A stretch of DNA of 64,000 nt from Nematostella vectensis. Lineage: Eukaryota > Cnidaria > Anthozoa > Actiniaria > Edwardsiidae. Both the position numbers and the translations under genes were made by a program. The DNA is taken from NCBI RefSeq assembly GCF_932526225.1, contig NC_064046.1, positions 6,869,219-6,933,218 of the forward strand, in the 5' to 3' direction. A model generated the notes under the pieces. The model ran no database searches. It saw only the letters and a program-made list of their open reading frames with translations, and was not told the DNA's origin. Of the stretch, positions 22,289 to 36,200 are shown in pieces (position 1 is the first letter of the stretch; each line of letters starts with the position of its first letter).

Positions 22289-23008
22289 GCCTGGAGTACG
22301 ATATCGGCTATCAAACAATAGACGGCGCGGAGTATGATATCGGCTATCAAACAATAGACGGCCCGGAGTACGATATCGGCTATCATATAATACACGGCCC
22401 GGAGTACGATATCGGCTATCATATAATAGACAGCCCGGAGAACGATATCGGCTATCATACAATAGACGGCCTGGAGTACGATATCGGCTATCATACAATA
22501 GACGGCCCGGAGTACGATATCGGCTATCATATAATAGACGGCCCGGAGTACGATATCGGCTATCATATAATAGACGGCCCGGAGAACGATATCGGCTATA
22601 ATACAATAGACGGCCCGGAGTACGATATCGGCTATCATATAATAGACGGCCCGGAGTACGATATCGGCTATCATACAATAGACGGCCCGGAGTACGATAT
22701 CGGCTATCATACAATAGACGGCCCGGAGTACGATATCGGCTATCATACAATAGACGGCCCGGAGTACGATATCGGCTATCATACAATAGACGGCCCGGAG
22801 TACGATATCGGCTATCATACAATAGACGGCCCGGAGTACGATATCGGCTATCATACAATAGACGGCCCGGAGTACGATATCGGCTATTATACAATAGACG
22901 GCCCGGAGTACGATGTCGGCTATTATACAATAGACGGCCCGGAGGACGATATCGGCTATATCATATAAAAGACAGCCCGGAGAACGATATCGGCCATCAT
23001 ATAATAGG
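22289..23008. repeat. 36-bp minisatellite, about 20 copies
   Basis: Unit: GACGGCCCGGAGTACGATAT then CGGCTATCATACAATA. Outer copies are more diverged than central ones. Because 36 is a multiple of three, two minus-strand frames stay open for over 200 codons (repeats MIADIVLRAVYC and YDSRYRTPGRLL). Two frames open at once over the same repeat argue against coding. The array ends about 1 kb upstream of the receptor start codon. Confidence 0.95.
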
Positions 23009-23989
23009 AATTACACGCACACCGGGTAAACATAATCAGTTACTCCCTAGATTGCTAATTTTAAATTATACCGAGCCCCAGCTGTTTTTAAGAATAAATT
23101 AAAAAAACTTTACACTGAAAATACAAAGTTAGAAAAATAATGCTTTAAATAAAAAAATCATTCTTTCTCTCTTTCATTATTTTTTTCTTTCTTTTCTTAA
23201 GAATTATGCTTTTTCAAAAGTGTGTTGGAGGCGGGTTTAGCGTAAAATCGCGAGAGCCTATTAATGGTAGATGCTTTTTTATCGAAGGAATGAATATGTG
23301 GATTGTATGAGATGTGTGATTGTATAAGAGTGTGATTACAATGGATGTTTGGTTTGACGATGAGTGTTCGCGCTCTGTGTCAAGCGAGGCTCTGTGTACG
23401 TCTAGTAGCTACCTTTGTGGCCAACACAAATTGACAAACAAGGCAGGTGATCCATTCGATTGGTTATCAACAGACAGCCGGTTGTCAATCAAAGATAAGA
23501 AGGCCAATCGAAACTAAGAACCAACACCTAGACCAACAAGCGAAAAGCCCTTATTCTAAAGTACAAGGTCATCAACTTCACCAAAATGGACGTTGAGTTG
23601 TCAAACGTTTCACGTGTGTTGAGAAGGCCTGAGTCCTCTCCATTACCACAATCACCGCAGTTTATTGATGTTATTTACGAAGCCCAATCGCGCTCACTGA
23701 TTTGCCCAGGCACAAATCACGTTACCAAGGCCGACCAACCAGAGCTTACAAATGGGATCAATTGGTTATGTGGTCAATGCGTTTCGTTGTTGTACTGTTA
23801 ATTAGGCTCCTAGGGAAAGAAGCTAATTAACACAAGAGCGACAGGCAAAGCGAGTATTACTCTGTTTGCAGATCAGGAACAGATAAGGCGTGTAGAAAAA
23901 TACCCACAAAAGATAGAAAAATCACTGAGTCCTAAAGTCCATCTTACACTACGAAAACATCTTCTCACTTCAGAAGGTGTTCACCCAAG
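23009..23989 (+). other. Upstream region of the receptor gene
   Basis: Includes a CTTT-rich low-complexity patch (23160-23215). Two short plus-strand frames (23320-23517 and 23586-23801) have no recognisable domain. This is the expected place of the promoter and 5' UTR. No core motif can be assigned with confidence. Confidence 0.4.
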
Positions 23990-24240
23990 ATGGCTCCGTC
24001 CATTCCCCTCCCTTTGCTTCTTCTTGCCGCGTTTTTTTCCGTTTCTAACTCTGCAGGTTTTGAGTCCAACTTTAAGGGAGAAGAGTACATTTCTTACGAC
24101 CTTCGCTCAAATAGAATCGCTACAGAGACAAATCACATTTCGATGCAGTTCAAGACGTTTCACCCGAGCGGGTTGGTCATGCACAGTAGCGGAACACAAG
24201 GGGATTTCGTCACTTTGGAGATGATTCACGGCAAATTAAG
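23990..24240 (+). CDS. Receptor exon 1: signal peptide and start of LamG1
   Basis: ATG at 23990. The hydrophobic segment PLPLLLLAAFFSVSNSAG is a clear signal peptide. The LamG fold starts at FKGEEYISYDL. Donor GTAATC at 24241; the exon ends after two bases of a codon. Confidence 0.9.
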
Positions 24241-27200
24241 GTAATCCTACTGGGATTTATTTCGCTTATTCTAATCTTTTTAACGATGCTTTGTTGTATA
24301 ATAACTTTGGTAAAAATGCGTTTAGGCTAGCATAATGTCTAGCTTTTTTTGTCTTTTTAAAAGGATGTTTTATCTTTTTTATAAAGAAATGATCAAGACT
24401 TTTCTTTTTTTACTTTTCACAATGTTTGCATTAAAAAAAGACCTTTTTGGATAGAAGGAGACAAAATTTGCAACAGAAGAAAACAAGTTTGTAGTAATGC
24501 AAAAAGGGGCATATAAAAAATGTGAGCCGAATTACTTTTGTATTAGTTTCCAAGTAATTTAAACTAATTGCAAAATTATATGAACCTAAAACAGAGAAAA
24601 GTAGAGATAATAATATAACGATTTTATAAAGACTTTGTCAGGAAACAGGTCTCACACACTCCTAAGTTTAAAAACAAGTTCTGAAGCGTTTTCAGAAGAC
24701 ATAGCGAAAACATTTATTAATGTACTCGAAAAGAAAAGAAAATCACAAGCGATTGAAAGAAAATAAACATTGTAGATCTCGTAATTATTATTTCATTCAA
24801 CCTATATAATAACTATAGGCATATGTCCATGTACACGCTATCTCATCTGTTAATATCCACCCGCAAATTGCTAGTGAAAGAAATAGAGAGAGTAATCCAA
24901 CAGGGTGCGACGTGTATTGGCGAGATAGCATCACATATATCACAGCATATCAGATTGGTCGGATGCTTTTCGCTGCAGGTACATCTCAAACACTGATGTG
25001 TACTTAAGCTGATCAAAGTCAAGCGAAATAATATATATACAAAGACAATACTCACTATATTATATTATTAAAAAATCATAATTTCAGTGATAATATAAGC
25101 GAGAAAAACCTTGGTGAAGCTTTGAGGATTTTTTCTGTCCCCTGTTTAAAGAATTACTGGGTATTTGTCTTGGGGCGATGGATGGTTGATTGAGAATGGA
25201 AGTGCGGTATAATCTTGGTGTGAAACCCTATTAGACTCTTCAACGGCTGGTGGAACTTCCCAAAAGAAGGTTTCACAAGACCGGGGGCCCAAAGTTCTTT
25301 AAGTAAACTACTAGAAATTATTTAATGATTCTAAACCGAGCAAAATAAAAGATACAATAGATCTCTAGGGGAAATCCCCCGCCGTGAAAATATAGATATT
25401 AAAACAAGCTTAATAAAAACATTTAATGGTTTATAGAACTAAGTGAAATCTATTTCATCTATTATTAATAAGCGTAGTTTTTGTATGCGGAATTGTTTAT
25501 ATAGAAAGGTGAAAAATCTGGCCAGATTTTCGAAATAATGAACACAGTTTTGCACAATGGATGGTCCACTGTTCATCAACACCTAAGACTACTAGACAAG
25601 AAAGATCATTTGCTTTGTTCAACATGAAAGAAAAAAGGGTATAATCTTTGTTGAAAAAGAAAAACTTCAGCACTGAAGAAAAACCATGTGTTTTAGGGTA
25701 TTTGTACGTGGCAAGAAAATGGATTAAAAACTTTTTGCTTCCTCCTTTCGCATTTTGGGAAAAAATACTTAACGGTTCAATATTTTGCATATTTTTTTTT
25801 CAAATATTGACTCATTCTTAAAATCTCCATTACAAAAAACACTTGCTTTGAAAAAATGAGTTCATCAGAGAATTCTGGCTAATGAATTAGCACTACTGTG
25901 CCTTCTATCTTGAAATACTATTAACTTAAGTTAAATGTACTTTTTGTTATAAAGTAGTCGCCGATGTAACCGGGTAGTTTCTTGGTGTTACGGAGCACCA
26001 GCACAAAAAACACAATGGAACAAAAGCCAAAAACGAGACCTTAGAACGAGACAATGAAATAGAGTACAAAGGCCTTGAGCACCAAAAACAAAGCTCTCCG
26101 TAACACCACCGCCAACCCAGTTTTATTTCTCCTGTTGGGGATAAACTTCGCGCAAAATATCACTGGTGCTCAAAAACAAAAGCGGAAGCAACATTTTAAA
26201 TACTGTATGCGTTCATCTAATTGACAAACAAACGAGATATTTATCATTAACAATGATGCTTTAGTGACAATAAAACACGTATGCGATAATCCCTGCTGAG
26301 ATTTAGGTATTTTGGATTTGTAACCGCTACAAAAACTCCTTACCGCAAAAGTACTATCTGATTTGCAAATCTCGCACACAAAATAATTTTTATGCATGGT
26401 ATGTTGTAAAACATAACCAAGTTGACTATCTGATATCGCATCTGAGCTCCGTTAGACTTTTTGGCTTCAGAAGAGGCGTAAACCGGATAAGGGTTTGACT
26501 TTATTTTCATCTGGAATAAGCCAGCTAGTTTTGAAGCTCCACGACTTAAAAAAATGGTTATTATAATTTATATGAATTTAAACTTCCCATAACTCAATAA
26601 TTTGTCTTTCAGTTTTGACTTCTTTTCAGTGTTGAAAAGGAAATTTTCGAAGAAAGAGAGGGAAACCTTTAAAACTTCTTTTAATCTTCATGTCTTTTAA
26701 CGTTTTTAACACTTGCTTGATATTTTTTTTCTTTAAATTCAGAGTAAATTTGGAAGATAACAGGTGCTTGAGTTGACAATGGACACGCGAATTCCTTGGG
26801 AGCCTTTGTTATCAGGCGTTTGTTTTCCCTTGTTAGCAAGCAGACAAGGTGCTATTTACTTGCTTTTCTCTAAAACACAGGAGTCAAAAAGCATAGAAAT
26901 TTGCAAACAATTCAGGATAGCAACGATAAAGTTTCTTTAGAATTTGCTATTTTTGAAATTAAATCATAGAAAAGAAAACATAAGAGGTCACTTAAAAAGT
27001 AATGGATTTTGGAACAGCCCAAACAAAATGGATTATATTAAAGAACTTTTATTTCAGAATTCATCAGGTTTTAATTAATTATCATTGTAGTATACACATT
27101 TTTCTATGACATTATAGTGCATGAAAAAGTTCATAGGTTATAGTTTTTTTCTGAATAATAAGCGTTGTTCTTTTACCCACTTTTTAATGATGACGAGGTA

Positions 27201-30200
27201 TTTGCCTTTCTAGTGGGATTCTTTTTCAATCTAAAGGGATGACTCAACAATTACATCAGCAAGTAGTTTAAACACAAACCCCACTCATTTCTTATTCAAA
27301 AGATTATATGTTTTTTCTGAACGTGGTTTGCCGTTAGCCATATTACTCGTGGTTTCTACGAAATATCTTGGCTTAAATCAATTATAAAAATGACGAAATC
27401 ATTATTTTAGATGAACACATTGTTGGCTTGACCGCTTCGCAGATGAATTTAACCAATTAGAAACCAATTAGTAACGAGTTTAACAGACCCCCTCAGACAA
27501 CGTGTAAAAATCGCCGAAACCTTGAGGCGATAAGAGCCTTTAGAAATTAAATTTCTTTGTTGATACTTGTTATGAAAATAATTAACTCGATTTTTTTCCC
27601 ATTAAAAGTGGCGCGGGAATCGACTTTGCGTCCCCGCTGCGGTGGGTAGCATATTTCTGGGGATTCTTCCGTGGAAGAACAACATTACATTCCAACATTG
27701 CGTTACAACATTGCGTTACATCATTGCGTTACACAAATTAAAAAAAAAACTGTTAACATTTGTTTTATCTAGATTTATTTTCACAATGTCACCGTAGCAG
27801 TTTTTAGTCACCGAAAAAAGGGGCGGCAACTGACAACAAAGATAGACTAGATTGGGTTTGACAGATGGCTATCGACTCTAAGATTGTTGAGTTCCAACTC
27901 AACCCTACTAGAGAAATGGAAACGTGCCTTGAAACGTTTAGAGGGAACAAAATTGGATTCTTCCTATATAAAACAATCATGTATTGATATTGATTGACAG
28001 ATGTCCATATCATTGTAGTCCAGGCAATCTGTAGTTTGACCCGGAACTAATTCCCACAAAAGCTTTCTCTCCAAACACCTGTCAGTAATAACGTCTAGAA
28101 AAACATACTAAAAGTCCCACAAAATCCGAGCTATGCAACATTCTGTTTCTTAGCTTTTGGTGGGGAAACCATCTGTGTGCTACATGGAAACGAAGGAGGT
28201 GCGCCGTAATTCCCTTATATTTTAATAAAACTTCGACAGTTTTGCACAAAAACATGAAATATTGATAAAAAACAAACTGAGAAACATTTTGTATTCATTA
28301 TTGCTGTAACTGACGAAATGTGAGTTTTCGTTAAATTTGCATTAAAACCATTTACGCCGTTCGTAAAACAGTTCTTTTATGATATTAAGACCATTATATT
28401 ATTGTGAACCTAGCTTGCCTTTACACATTAATGTAGGCTAGTTCAAAATGTAGGTGAGTCCGCGTTTTATTCGATAATACACAATTCGTGTAAATGTCAA
28501 CAGGAGGGGGGGGGGACTGCAAAGGTACGCCATTAATTATCATATTAGGCTAGGTCGGCTCAGTCATCTTCACTTGGGTCGATGCTGTTATTGGTGCATC
28601 CAGTTCCTCGGCATTGACCACATGCCAAGGAGCAGCCGAAACCATGCTTGGACTGCATCATAAGTGATTTGAAGAACCAGGCGTGAATAAATTATTTATA
28701 CATAACAAGACATAAAAAAAGTATCCACAGATAAGACATGCTGCTTTCCACAGGAAGCAAAATGTATTAAGGTTATATTTTTTTTACACGTTTGTTTGTA
28801 TTCGGTGAATGAAAAAACTATCATGAGACCATGCAGGGTTGTACGCGCGACTACATGAGGAAATTCAAAACTCACATAATATTGCTTTCAACAAAAGCCA
28901 CATCTCTTAATATTTTGCAACGGTTCCAAAAGCGTTGTCCGAGTGCATTACTTAGCGTGGTATTGTCATTCCATCTTCTCGGCCAAAGCGACTGCCTAAA
29001 ATGTGTCGTGTGAACATGGATTTCGTGAAATACACGTTTGATTGTCAAATGAATATAGATTTTTAGGGGTGATGTTTACCGGAAACGAGATTTATAGTGT
29101 CAGAGTCATGTGTCGGAACTGCAAACGTTTAGAGTGTGATGGAAGGTCAAAAGTTTGGTTGTTTTGATCAAGGCTGTGCTATGTTTATGTTGTATTCCTT
29201 TCAGTAGCAATTATTCTGTATGGGTCTACCTTAAATAGAAGTATTGTATTGGAAGTTTAGAAATAGAGTCGCTGTAAACCCATAATTATGCTTTAAGAAT
29301 TGCAAGTGATTTCTTCTGCTTTCCCTTTGTCCATTACTGCAATTCCTTTGGGTTGATTTCGGACTCCTCGGTAACGTTTCGGGTCCCGGGATCAGTTAGG
29401 GTACTTTTGGGGATCATTTCGGGTCCTGGGATCGTTTCGGGTCGTTGGGTCGCACATGTAAACAAGAGTAAATACAGGGAAATCAATCCGGCTTGAGATG
29501 ATTTTGCACAATTACTAACATACAATGAAAAGAGTAAATGCGGCTGGGGTTCAACTAATTTATTAAAATCTGCCACTGATCTAAATTACAAGTGAATTAT
29601 TAATAATAATAAAATACGATAAAATGAATAAACCCCCACTTGGGAGGGTGGGCGTGGTAAAATTACAAACATGCCATTCTGATTGGTGTACTAATTGATC
29701 TACGTTATTAATTACCCATTTTGACAGGTCAAAATTAACAAATTACTTGGTAGAGATTAAGACTATGGTAATATATGCAGTAATGAAATTGCGAAACTGG
29801 CCCGTTAACTGCACAAATAACATGGATCTGACAGCTGGAATCTCAAAATCAACCAGACGAAAAAAAGAACGAAGCGAAATTCCTACGTCGCTACGAGCCC
29901 TCACGCTATCGGAAATAATCAATAAGCTAACAGATATATGACAGCGTCGATCATAGGTGTACGTGGTCTCATGTGGTCGAGGTAACCAATGAATAAGAAG
30001 TATCGCCTATGGTGCAAGGGTTTTTGGGAACTGCATTGTGCAAATCGCGAGACGTGTGTTTAGCTTTAGCTCTGTAAGCTAAAGGCAGAGTCTGCATCCG
30101 GGACTTTTTATTGTCCCTGGCACAGGTAACCCAAATATTGTAACAGGGAGGACCCGATAAGTCGCTTTCTGCCGATAAGTCATGTAATTCAAGATGGCGG

Positions 30201-33200
30201 ATGAGCTGTTGCAATGTTTTTGAGAGAACACAGGGCTCTCAAGCTTGGAAATAAAGACTCAAAACACAGACAATTGGGGTTTTAAAGAGAAAAAACACAA
30301 ATAAAATTAGATTTTAAACTCTCCAACATTTATCTAGTCATAAAAGGCCTAGGGTTCCGCTCGAAGTTGATCATTAGCGCTTATAACATATTGGTTGCAA
30401 ATTACAAGTTGGGAAGCCTGTGATGATTCAAATTGGCGCTCGGTGTGTTTTGTCGTTTTCCGTTTGTTTCTTGAAAAAACTAGTCCTAATTAATCCTAAG
30501 ACATTTAGGGACGTCCAATATGTGAAACTGAAGCTCTTAATTTCAAGCTGGCGTCAATGGGAGACTTTAAATGCTTGCATATCGAAGAACGCGTTTTAAA
30601 CCAGTTGAAAACAAAATTTGGGACTGAATGGAAGCGATTGCAGACAACATAGAGATGTATGAAGATTCTCTGATGAAATAAAACGAAAATTAAGATAAAA
30701 CTTGGCTTATATTTGTTTCCTGTGTTCAATTTACTCGTCAAAACCAGTTTTCTTGTCGCTTATCTACCGATAGCTATCGGAGGGATAACTTTGCTTTCGG
30801 GAATCAAAGTCCTATCGGCAGATAAATTCATCTGACTTTTCAGGAACCGGCCCCTGGTTGTTTACGGGTTCCCGATAAGCAAATTATAATTTAATTAATA
30901 GATTGGCTAAATAGTTATTGAATATTAACAAAAATCGTAGACTTGTCGATGTCTATAGACGACTGGTACCCCAAACCCTGCTGTGGCATCGGCACTTTTT
31001 GAAAAAATAAGACAAAGAACAAGTAGATAAAGTATTATTTTGTAGCAAAACTTCCAATACCTTAGCAAAGTGACAGCTTAATGTCAAATCATTTGACAGA
31101 AAAGAAACCCATTGGCTGGTAGGGAAACCCATAAAATGATGTTAGCCGTGATTGGCCCACTTCTTTCCGGGCATAGGTATAGTTTCCTCAAGTGATGAAA
31201 ACTCACTACAACTCGACACAACTTGAAAATGGCAAGATTTCATCGGAAAAAATGCAACAAATTGGATATTTCAACTTGGTCAATTCAAGTTAAATAGTTG
31301 ATCTATAAATTTAGTTGAAAATATTAAGGGAAAACAATCGTTTTCGGTATCAATTTTTGCATTAAAAGTAATTCCGGGTAAGTTAACGGGAGCTCTTGAG
31401 CTCCCGTAAGTTACCGGGCGAGTTACCGGGTGACTTTCCGGGTTTATCGGGACTTTTGAGAAACAACCTCCAGGTCTCAAAATTTGCCGTTTGACAACAT
31501 GATATGCTTGTTTGAGGTTCTGGTACTCACATATCACCCTGTAGAATGAATCTCACTAAAGAAGATGGTCTGTTTAGCGTGACTGCCACTAAAGAAGATG
31601 GTTTGTTTTCTTTCTCAGATTAACTATTGATCTCGGAAATACGAGAACAATGTCAGGGAAACATCACGTGATTGTGGGTGAAAACCTCGACGATAACAAA
31701 TGGCATACGGTAAAAGTGGCACGAAACCAGCGCAGTCTGCTGCTGACCCTCGACAATAAAGAAACAAGAACAAATACCGCGGGCTCATTTGTTCGTCTAG
31801 ACCTCGACAAGTTCATTTTTGTGGGGGGTGTAGACAGGAGTCTGCCTGATGATTACCACGGAGCTAGAGACGCGCCAAACTTTAAGGGCTGCCTGAAGGA
31901 CGTGTACTTTGACTTTATCGATATTCTATACGGAGCTCAATACGAACTGCTTTACTACAGCACTTATGGAAGACTTAGTTATATATGCCCTCTTGATGAC
32001 TACACGCCTGTCGGATTTCCCTCTCTAAATACACATCTCCGTCTCACTGATTTGTCACCAAATAATTTTACTGTCTGGCTCAGTTTTCGGACATACTCCG
32101 GGGATGGGGTGCTGGCTTTCAAGATGAGCACAGACGCTCGCGTCTATCTGTCACTGGTTCATGCAAAACTGGAATTAGAAATCCGCATCGGTACCGACCG
32201 ACCAATTAAAATCAGCCTAGGAGAAAACCTTAACGATGGATTATGGCATGATGTCACTTCCGGTATAAACAGGAAGGAGCTGTGGCTGACCCTGGACGAC
32301 AAACCGGAAGTACGCCATGCAAATCCTTGGCTCAAGAATATCGGGAAGTTCCGGCGAAGGACCTACATCGGAAGTGGAACGCAGAAGACAGGGTTCGTCG
32401 GTTGTATGAATAACATCAAACTCAACGGTGCTTTAGTTCGACCACGAAAGCTCTCGAAAGAGGTAGCGGGTGCTGTGATTGGTCGATGCAGTATTACGTC
32501 AAAGTGTTTCCCTAACCCTTGCCAGAATGGAGGAGCGTGCAAGGAATCATGGGATAGCTACACGTGTGACTGCCAGGGCACTTTCTATGAGGGAGCGACG
32601 TGCGAGGTCCCTCTGTACCGCTCTACATGTGAGGAGTACAAGACGCTAGGGATATCCGAAGACTCCTACTGCAAAGTGGACCCGGACGGAAAGGGACCCT
32701 TGGGGTCTTTTGCGGTCATGTGCAACATGACGAATCCGGAGGCGAAGACGGTGGTGTCACACAACAAGCAGGTATGACATCTGTCACAAATGCACCCTTT
32801 TGACGGTGTTTGCAATTTTAAGTGTGTTTATTTGATTGGTTACGAAGATCTAGGTGCTTAATATGATTGTCAGGTCTTCAAGCCTTTTAGCTTTCAAACT
32901 CACTCCTCACACCAGGAGACCGCGTCAATCACTATCATGCTTTATTGTGGCAGCAGAGAGAGTAGTAGAGTAGTTAAGAGAGTAGTTGCGAGAGTAGTTG
33001 CGAGAGTAGTAGAGTAGTTGCGAGAGTAGTTGCGAGAGTAGTAGAGTAGTCGAGAGAGTAGTAAAGTAGTTGAGAGAGTAGTAGAGTAGCTGAGAGAGTA
33101 GTTGAGTAGCTCTTAATGTTCTTAATGGTTATTATGTAAACCCTCTTGAGTTAAAGTTGTTTTATAGTACCAATAATTAGACTAAGCACAGCATTTGTTT

Positions 33201-36200
33201 ATGTGTCATTGATAACATCAGATTATATAATAGTGATGATAATATCTATTTCCTAGATGCGCCAGGAAGTGACTCAAGACGCCAGTAACTTTCACGGGTT
33301 CTACTTCCACCACATCAACTACCAGCACGACCTGGCGAGCATCCGGGCTCTTATCGTGAAGAGCAAGCGCTGTCGTCAGTACATCAGCTTTAACTGCTTC
33401 AACACTCTCATCCTTAATGCGCCCAATGGACCCGCGCATGCGCAGTGGCTTTCACGCACAGGCGTCCTGCAAAATTACTGGGGAGGCGCGCCTGCGGATA
33501 GGCAAATTTGTGCCTGCGGTGTTGATGGGACATGCGCAGATCCAACGAAGTATTGCAACTGCGATATTGGGGATTCAGTGTGGAGGGAAGATGCAGGTAT
33601 AAGAGAACAAAGATAAAGGCCATCTTTTAATTGAGTGTATGCAGGTATAAAAGATCAAAGATAAAGGCCATCTTTTAATGGAGTGTATGCAGGTATAAGA
33701 GAACAAAGATAAAGGCCATCTTTAAATGGAGTGTATGCAGGTATAAAATATCAAAGATAAAGGCCATCTTTTAATGGAGTGTATGCAGGTATAAGAGAAC
33801 AAAGATAAAGGCCATCTTTTAATGGAGTGTATGCAGGTATTAAAGATCAAAGATTAAGGCCATCTTTTAATGGAGTCTATGCAGGTATAAGAGAACAAAG
33901 ATAAAGGCCATCTTTTAATGGAGTGTATGCAGGTATCAGAGAACAAAGATAAAGGCCATCTTTTAATGGAGTGTATGCAGGTATAAGAGAACAAAGATAA
34001 AGGCCATCTTTTAATGGAGTGTATGCAGGTATAAAAGATCAAAGATAAAGGCCATCTTTTAATGGAGTGTATGCAGGTATAAGAGAACAAAGATAAAGGC
34101 CATCTTTTAATGGAGTGTATGCAGGTATAAAAGATCAAAGATAAAGGCCATCTTTTAATGGAGTGTATGCAGGTATAAGAGAACAAAGATAAAGGCCATC
34201 TTTAAATGGAGTGTATGCAGGTATAAAATATCAAAGATAAAGGCCATCTTTTAATGGAGTGTATGCAGGTATAAGAGAACAAAGATAAAGGCCATCTTTT
34301 AATGGAGTGTATGCAGGTATTAAAGATCAAAGATTAAGGCCATCTTTTAATGGAGTCTATGCAGGTATAAGAGAACAAAGATAAAGGCCATCTTTTAATG
34401 GAGTGTATGCAGGTATCAGAGAACAAAGATAAAGGCCATCTTTTAATGGAGTGTATGCAGGTATAAGAGAACAAAGATAAAGGCCATCTTTTAATGGAGT
34501 GTATGCAGGTATAAAAGATCAAAGATAAAGGCCATCTTTTAATGGAGTGTATGCAGGTATAAGAGAACAAAGATAAAGGCCATCTTTTAATGGAGTGTAT
34601 GCAGGTATAAAAGATCAAAGATAAAGGCCATCTTTTAATGGAGTGTATGCAGGTATAAGAGAACAAAGATAAAGGCCATCTTTTAATGGAGTGTATGCAG
34701 ATATAAGAGAACAAAGATTAAGGCCATCTTTTAATGGAGTGTATGCAGGTATAAGAGAACAAAGATAAAGGCCATCTTTAAATGGAGTGTATGCAGGTAT
34801 AAAAGAACAAAGATTAAGGTCATCTTTTAATGGAGTGTATGCAGGTATAAGAGAACAAAGATAAAGGCCATCTTTAAATGGAGTGTATGCAGGTATTAAA
34901 GATCAAAGATTAAGGCCATCTTTTAATGGAGTGTATGCAGATATAAGAGAACAAAGATTAAGGCCATCTTTTAATGGAGTGTATGCAGGTATAAGAGAAC
35001 AAAGATAAAGGCCATCTTTAAATGGAGTGTATGCAGGTATAAAAGAACAAAGATTAAGGCCATCTTTTAATGGAGTGTATGCAGGTATAAGAGAACAAAG
35101 ATAAAGGCCATCTTTAAATGGAGTGTATGCAGGTATTAAAGATCAAAGATTAAGGCCATCTTTTAATGGAGTCTATGCAGGTATAAGAGAACAAAGATAA
35201 AGGCCATCTTTTAATGGAGTGTATGCAGGTATAAGAGAACAAAGATAAAGGCCATCTTTAAATGGAGTGTATGCAGGTATAAAATATCAAAGATAAAGGC
35301 CATCTTTTAATGGAGTGTATGCAGGTATAAGAGAACAAAGATAAAGGCCATCTTTTAATGGAGTGTATGCAGGTATAAAAGATCAAAGATAAAGGCCATC
35401 TTTTAATGGAGTGTATGAAGGTATAAGAGAACAAAGATAAAGGCCATCTTTTAATGGAGTGTATGCAGATATAAGAGAACAAAGATAAAGGCCATCTTTA
35501 AATGGAGTGTATGCAGGTATAAAAGATCAAAGATAAAGGCCATCTTTTAATGGAGTGTATGCAGGTATAAGAGAACAAAGATAAAGGCCATCTTTTAATG
35601 GAGTGTATGCAGGTATAAGAGAACAAAGATAAAGGCCATCTTTTAATGGAGTGTATGCAGGTATAAAAGATCAAAGATAAAGGCCATCTTTTAATGGAGT
35701 GTATGCAGGTATAAGAGAACAAAGATAAAGGCCATCTTTTAATGGAGTGTATGCAGGTATAAGAGAACAAAGATAAAGGCCATCTTTTAATGGAGTGTAT
35801 GCAGGTATAACAGATCAAAGATAAAGGCCATCTTTTAATGGAGTGTATGCAGGTATAAGAGAACAAAGATAAAGGCCATCTTTAAATGGAGTGTATGCAG
35901 GTATAAGAGAACAAAGATAAAGGCCATCTTTTAATGGAGTGTATGCAGGTATAAAATATCAAAGATTAAGGCCATCTTTTAATGGAGTGTATGCAGGTAT
36001 AAGAGAACAAAGATAAAGGCCATCTTTTAATGGAGTGTATGCAGGTATAAGAGATCAAAGATAAAGGCCATCTTTTAATGGAGTGTATGCAGGTATAAGA
36101 GAACAAAGATAAAGGCCATCTTTTAATGGAGTGTATGCAGGTATAAAAGATCAAAGATAAAGGCCATCTTTTAATGGAGTGTATGCAGGTATAAGAGAAC

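Larger units (their letters stand above)
24241..31618 (+). other. Receptor intron 1 (7.4 kb)
   Basis: Splits the first LamG domain. It is mostly unique AT-rich DNA with small repeats listed separately. I found no additional exon: exon 1 joins exon 2 in the middle of a LamG domain with no residues missing. Confidence 0.85.

Noticed and set aside
22171-22930. Two long minus-strand frames with 12-residue repeats
   Set aside because: They are produced by a 36-bp minisatellite lacking stops in two frames. Both frames are open over the same bases and there is no non-repeat domain or start context.
23320-23801. Two short plus-strand frames upstream of the receptor
   Set aside because: No domain, no splice continuity with exon 1, and exon 1 already starts with a good signal peptide.
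29334-29576. Minus-strand frame with Pro/Glu repeats
   Set aside because: Generated by the GGGATC/TTTCGGGTC repeat in receptor intron 1.
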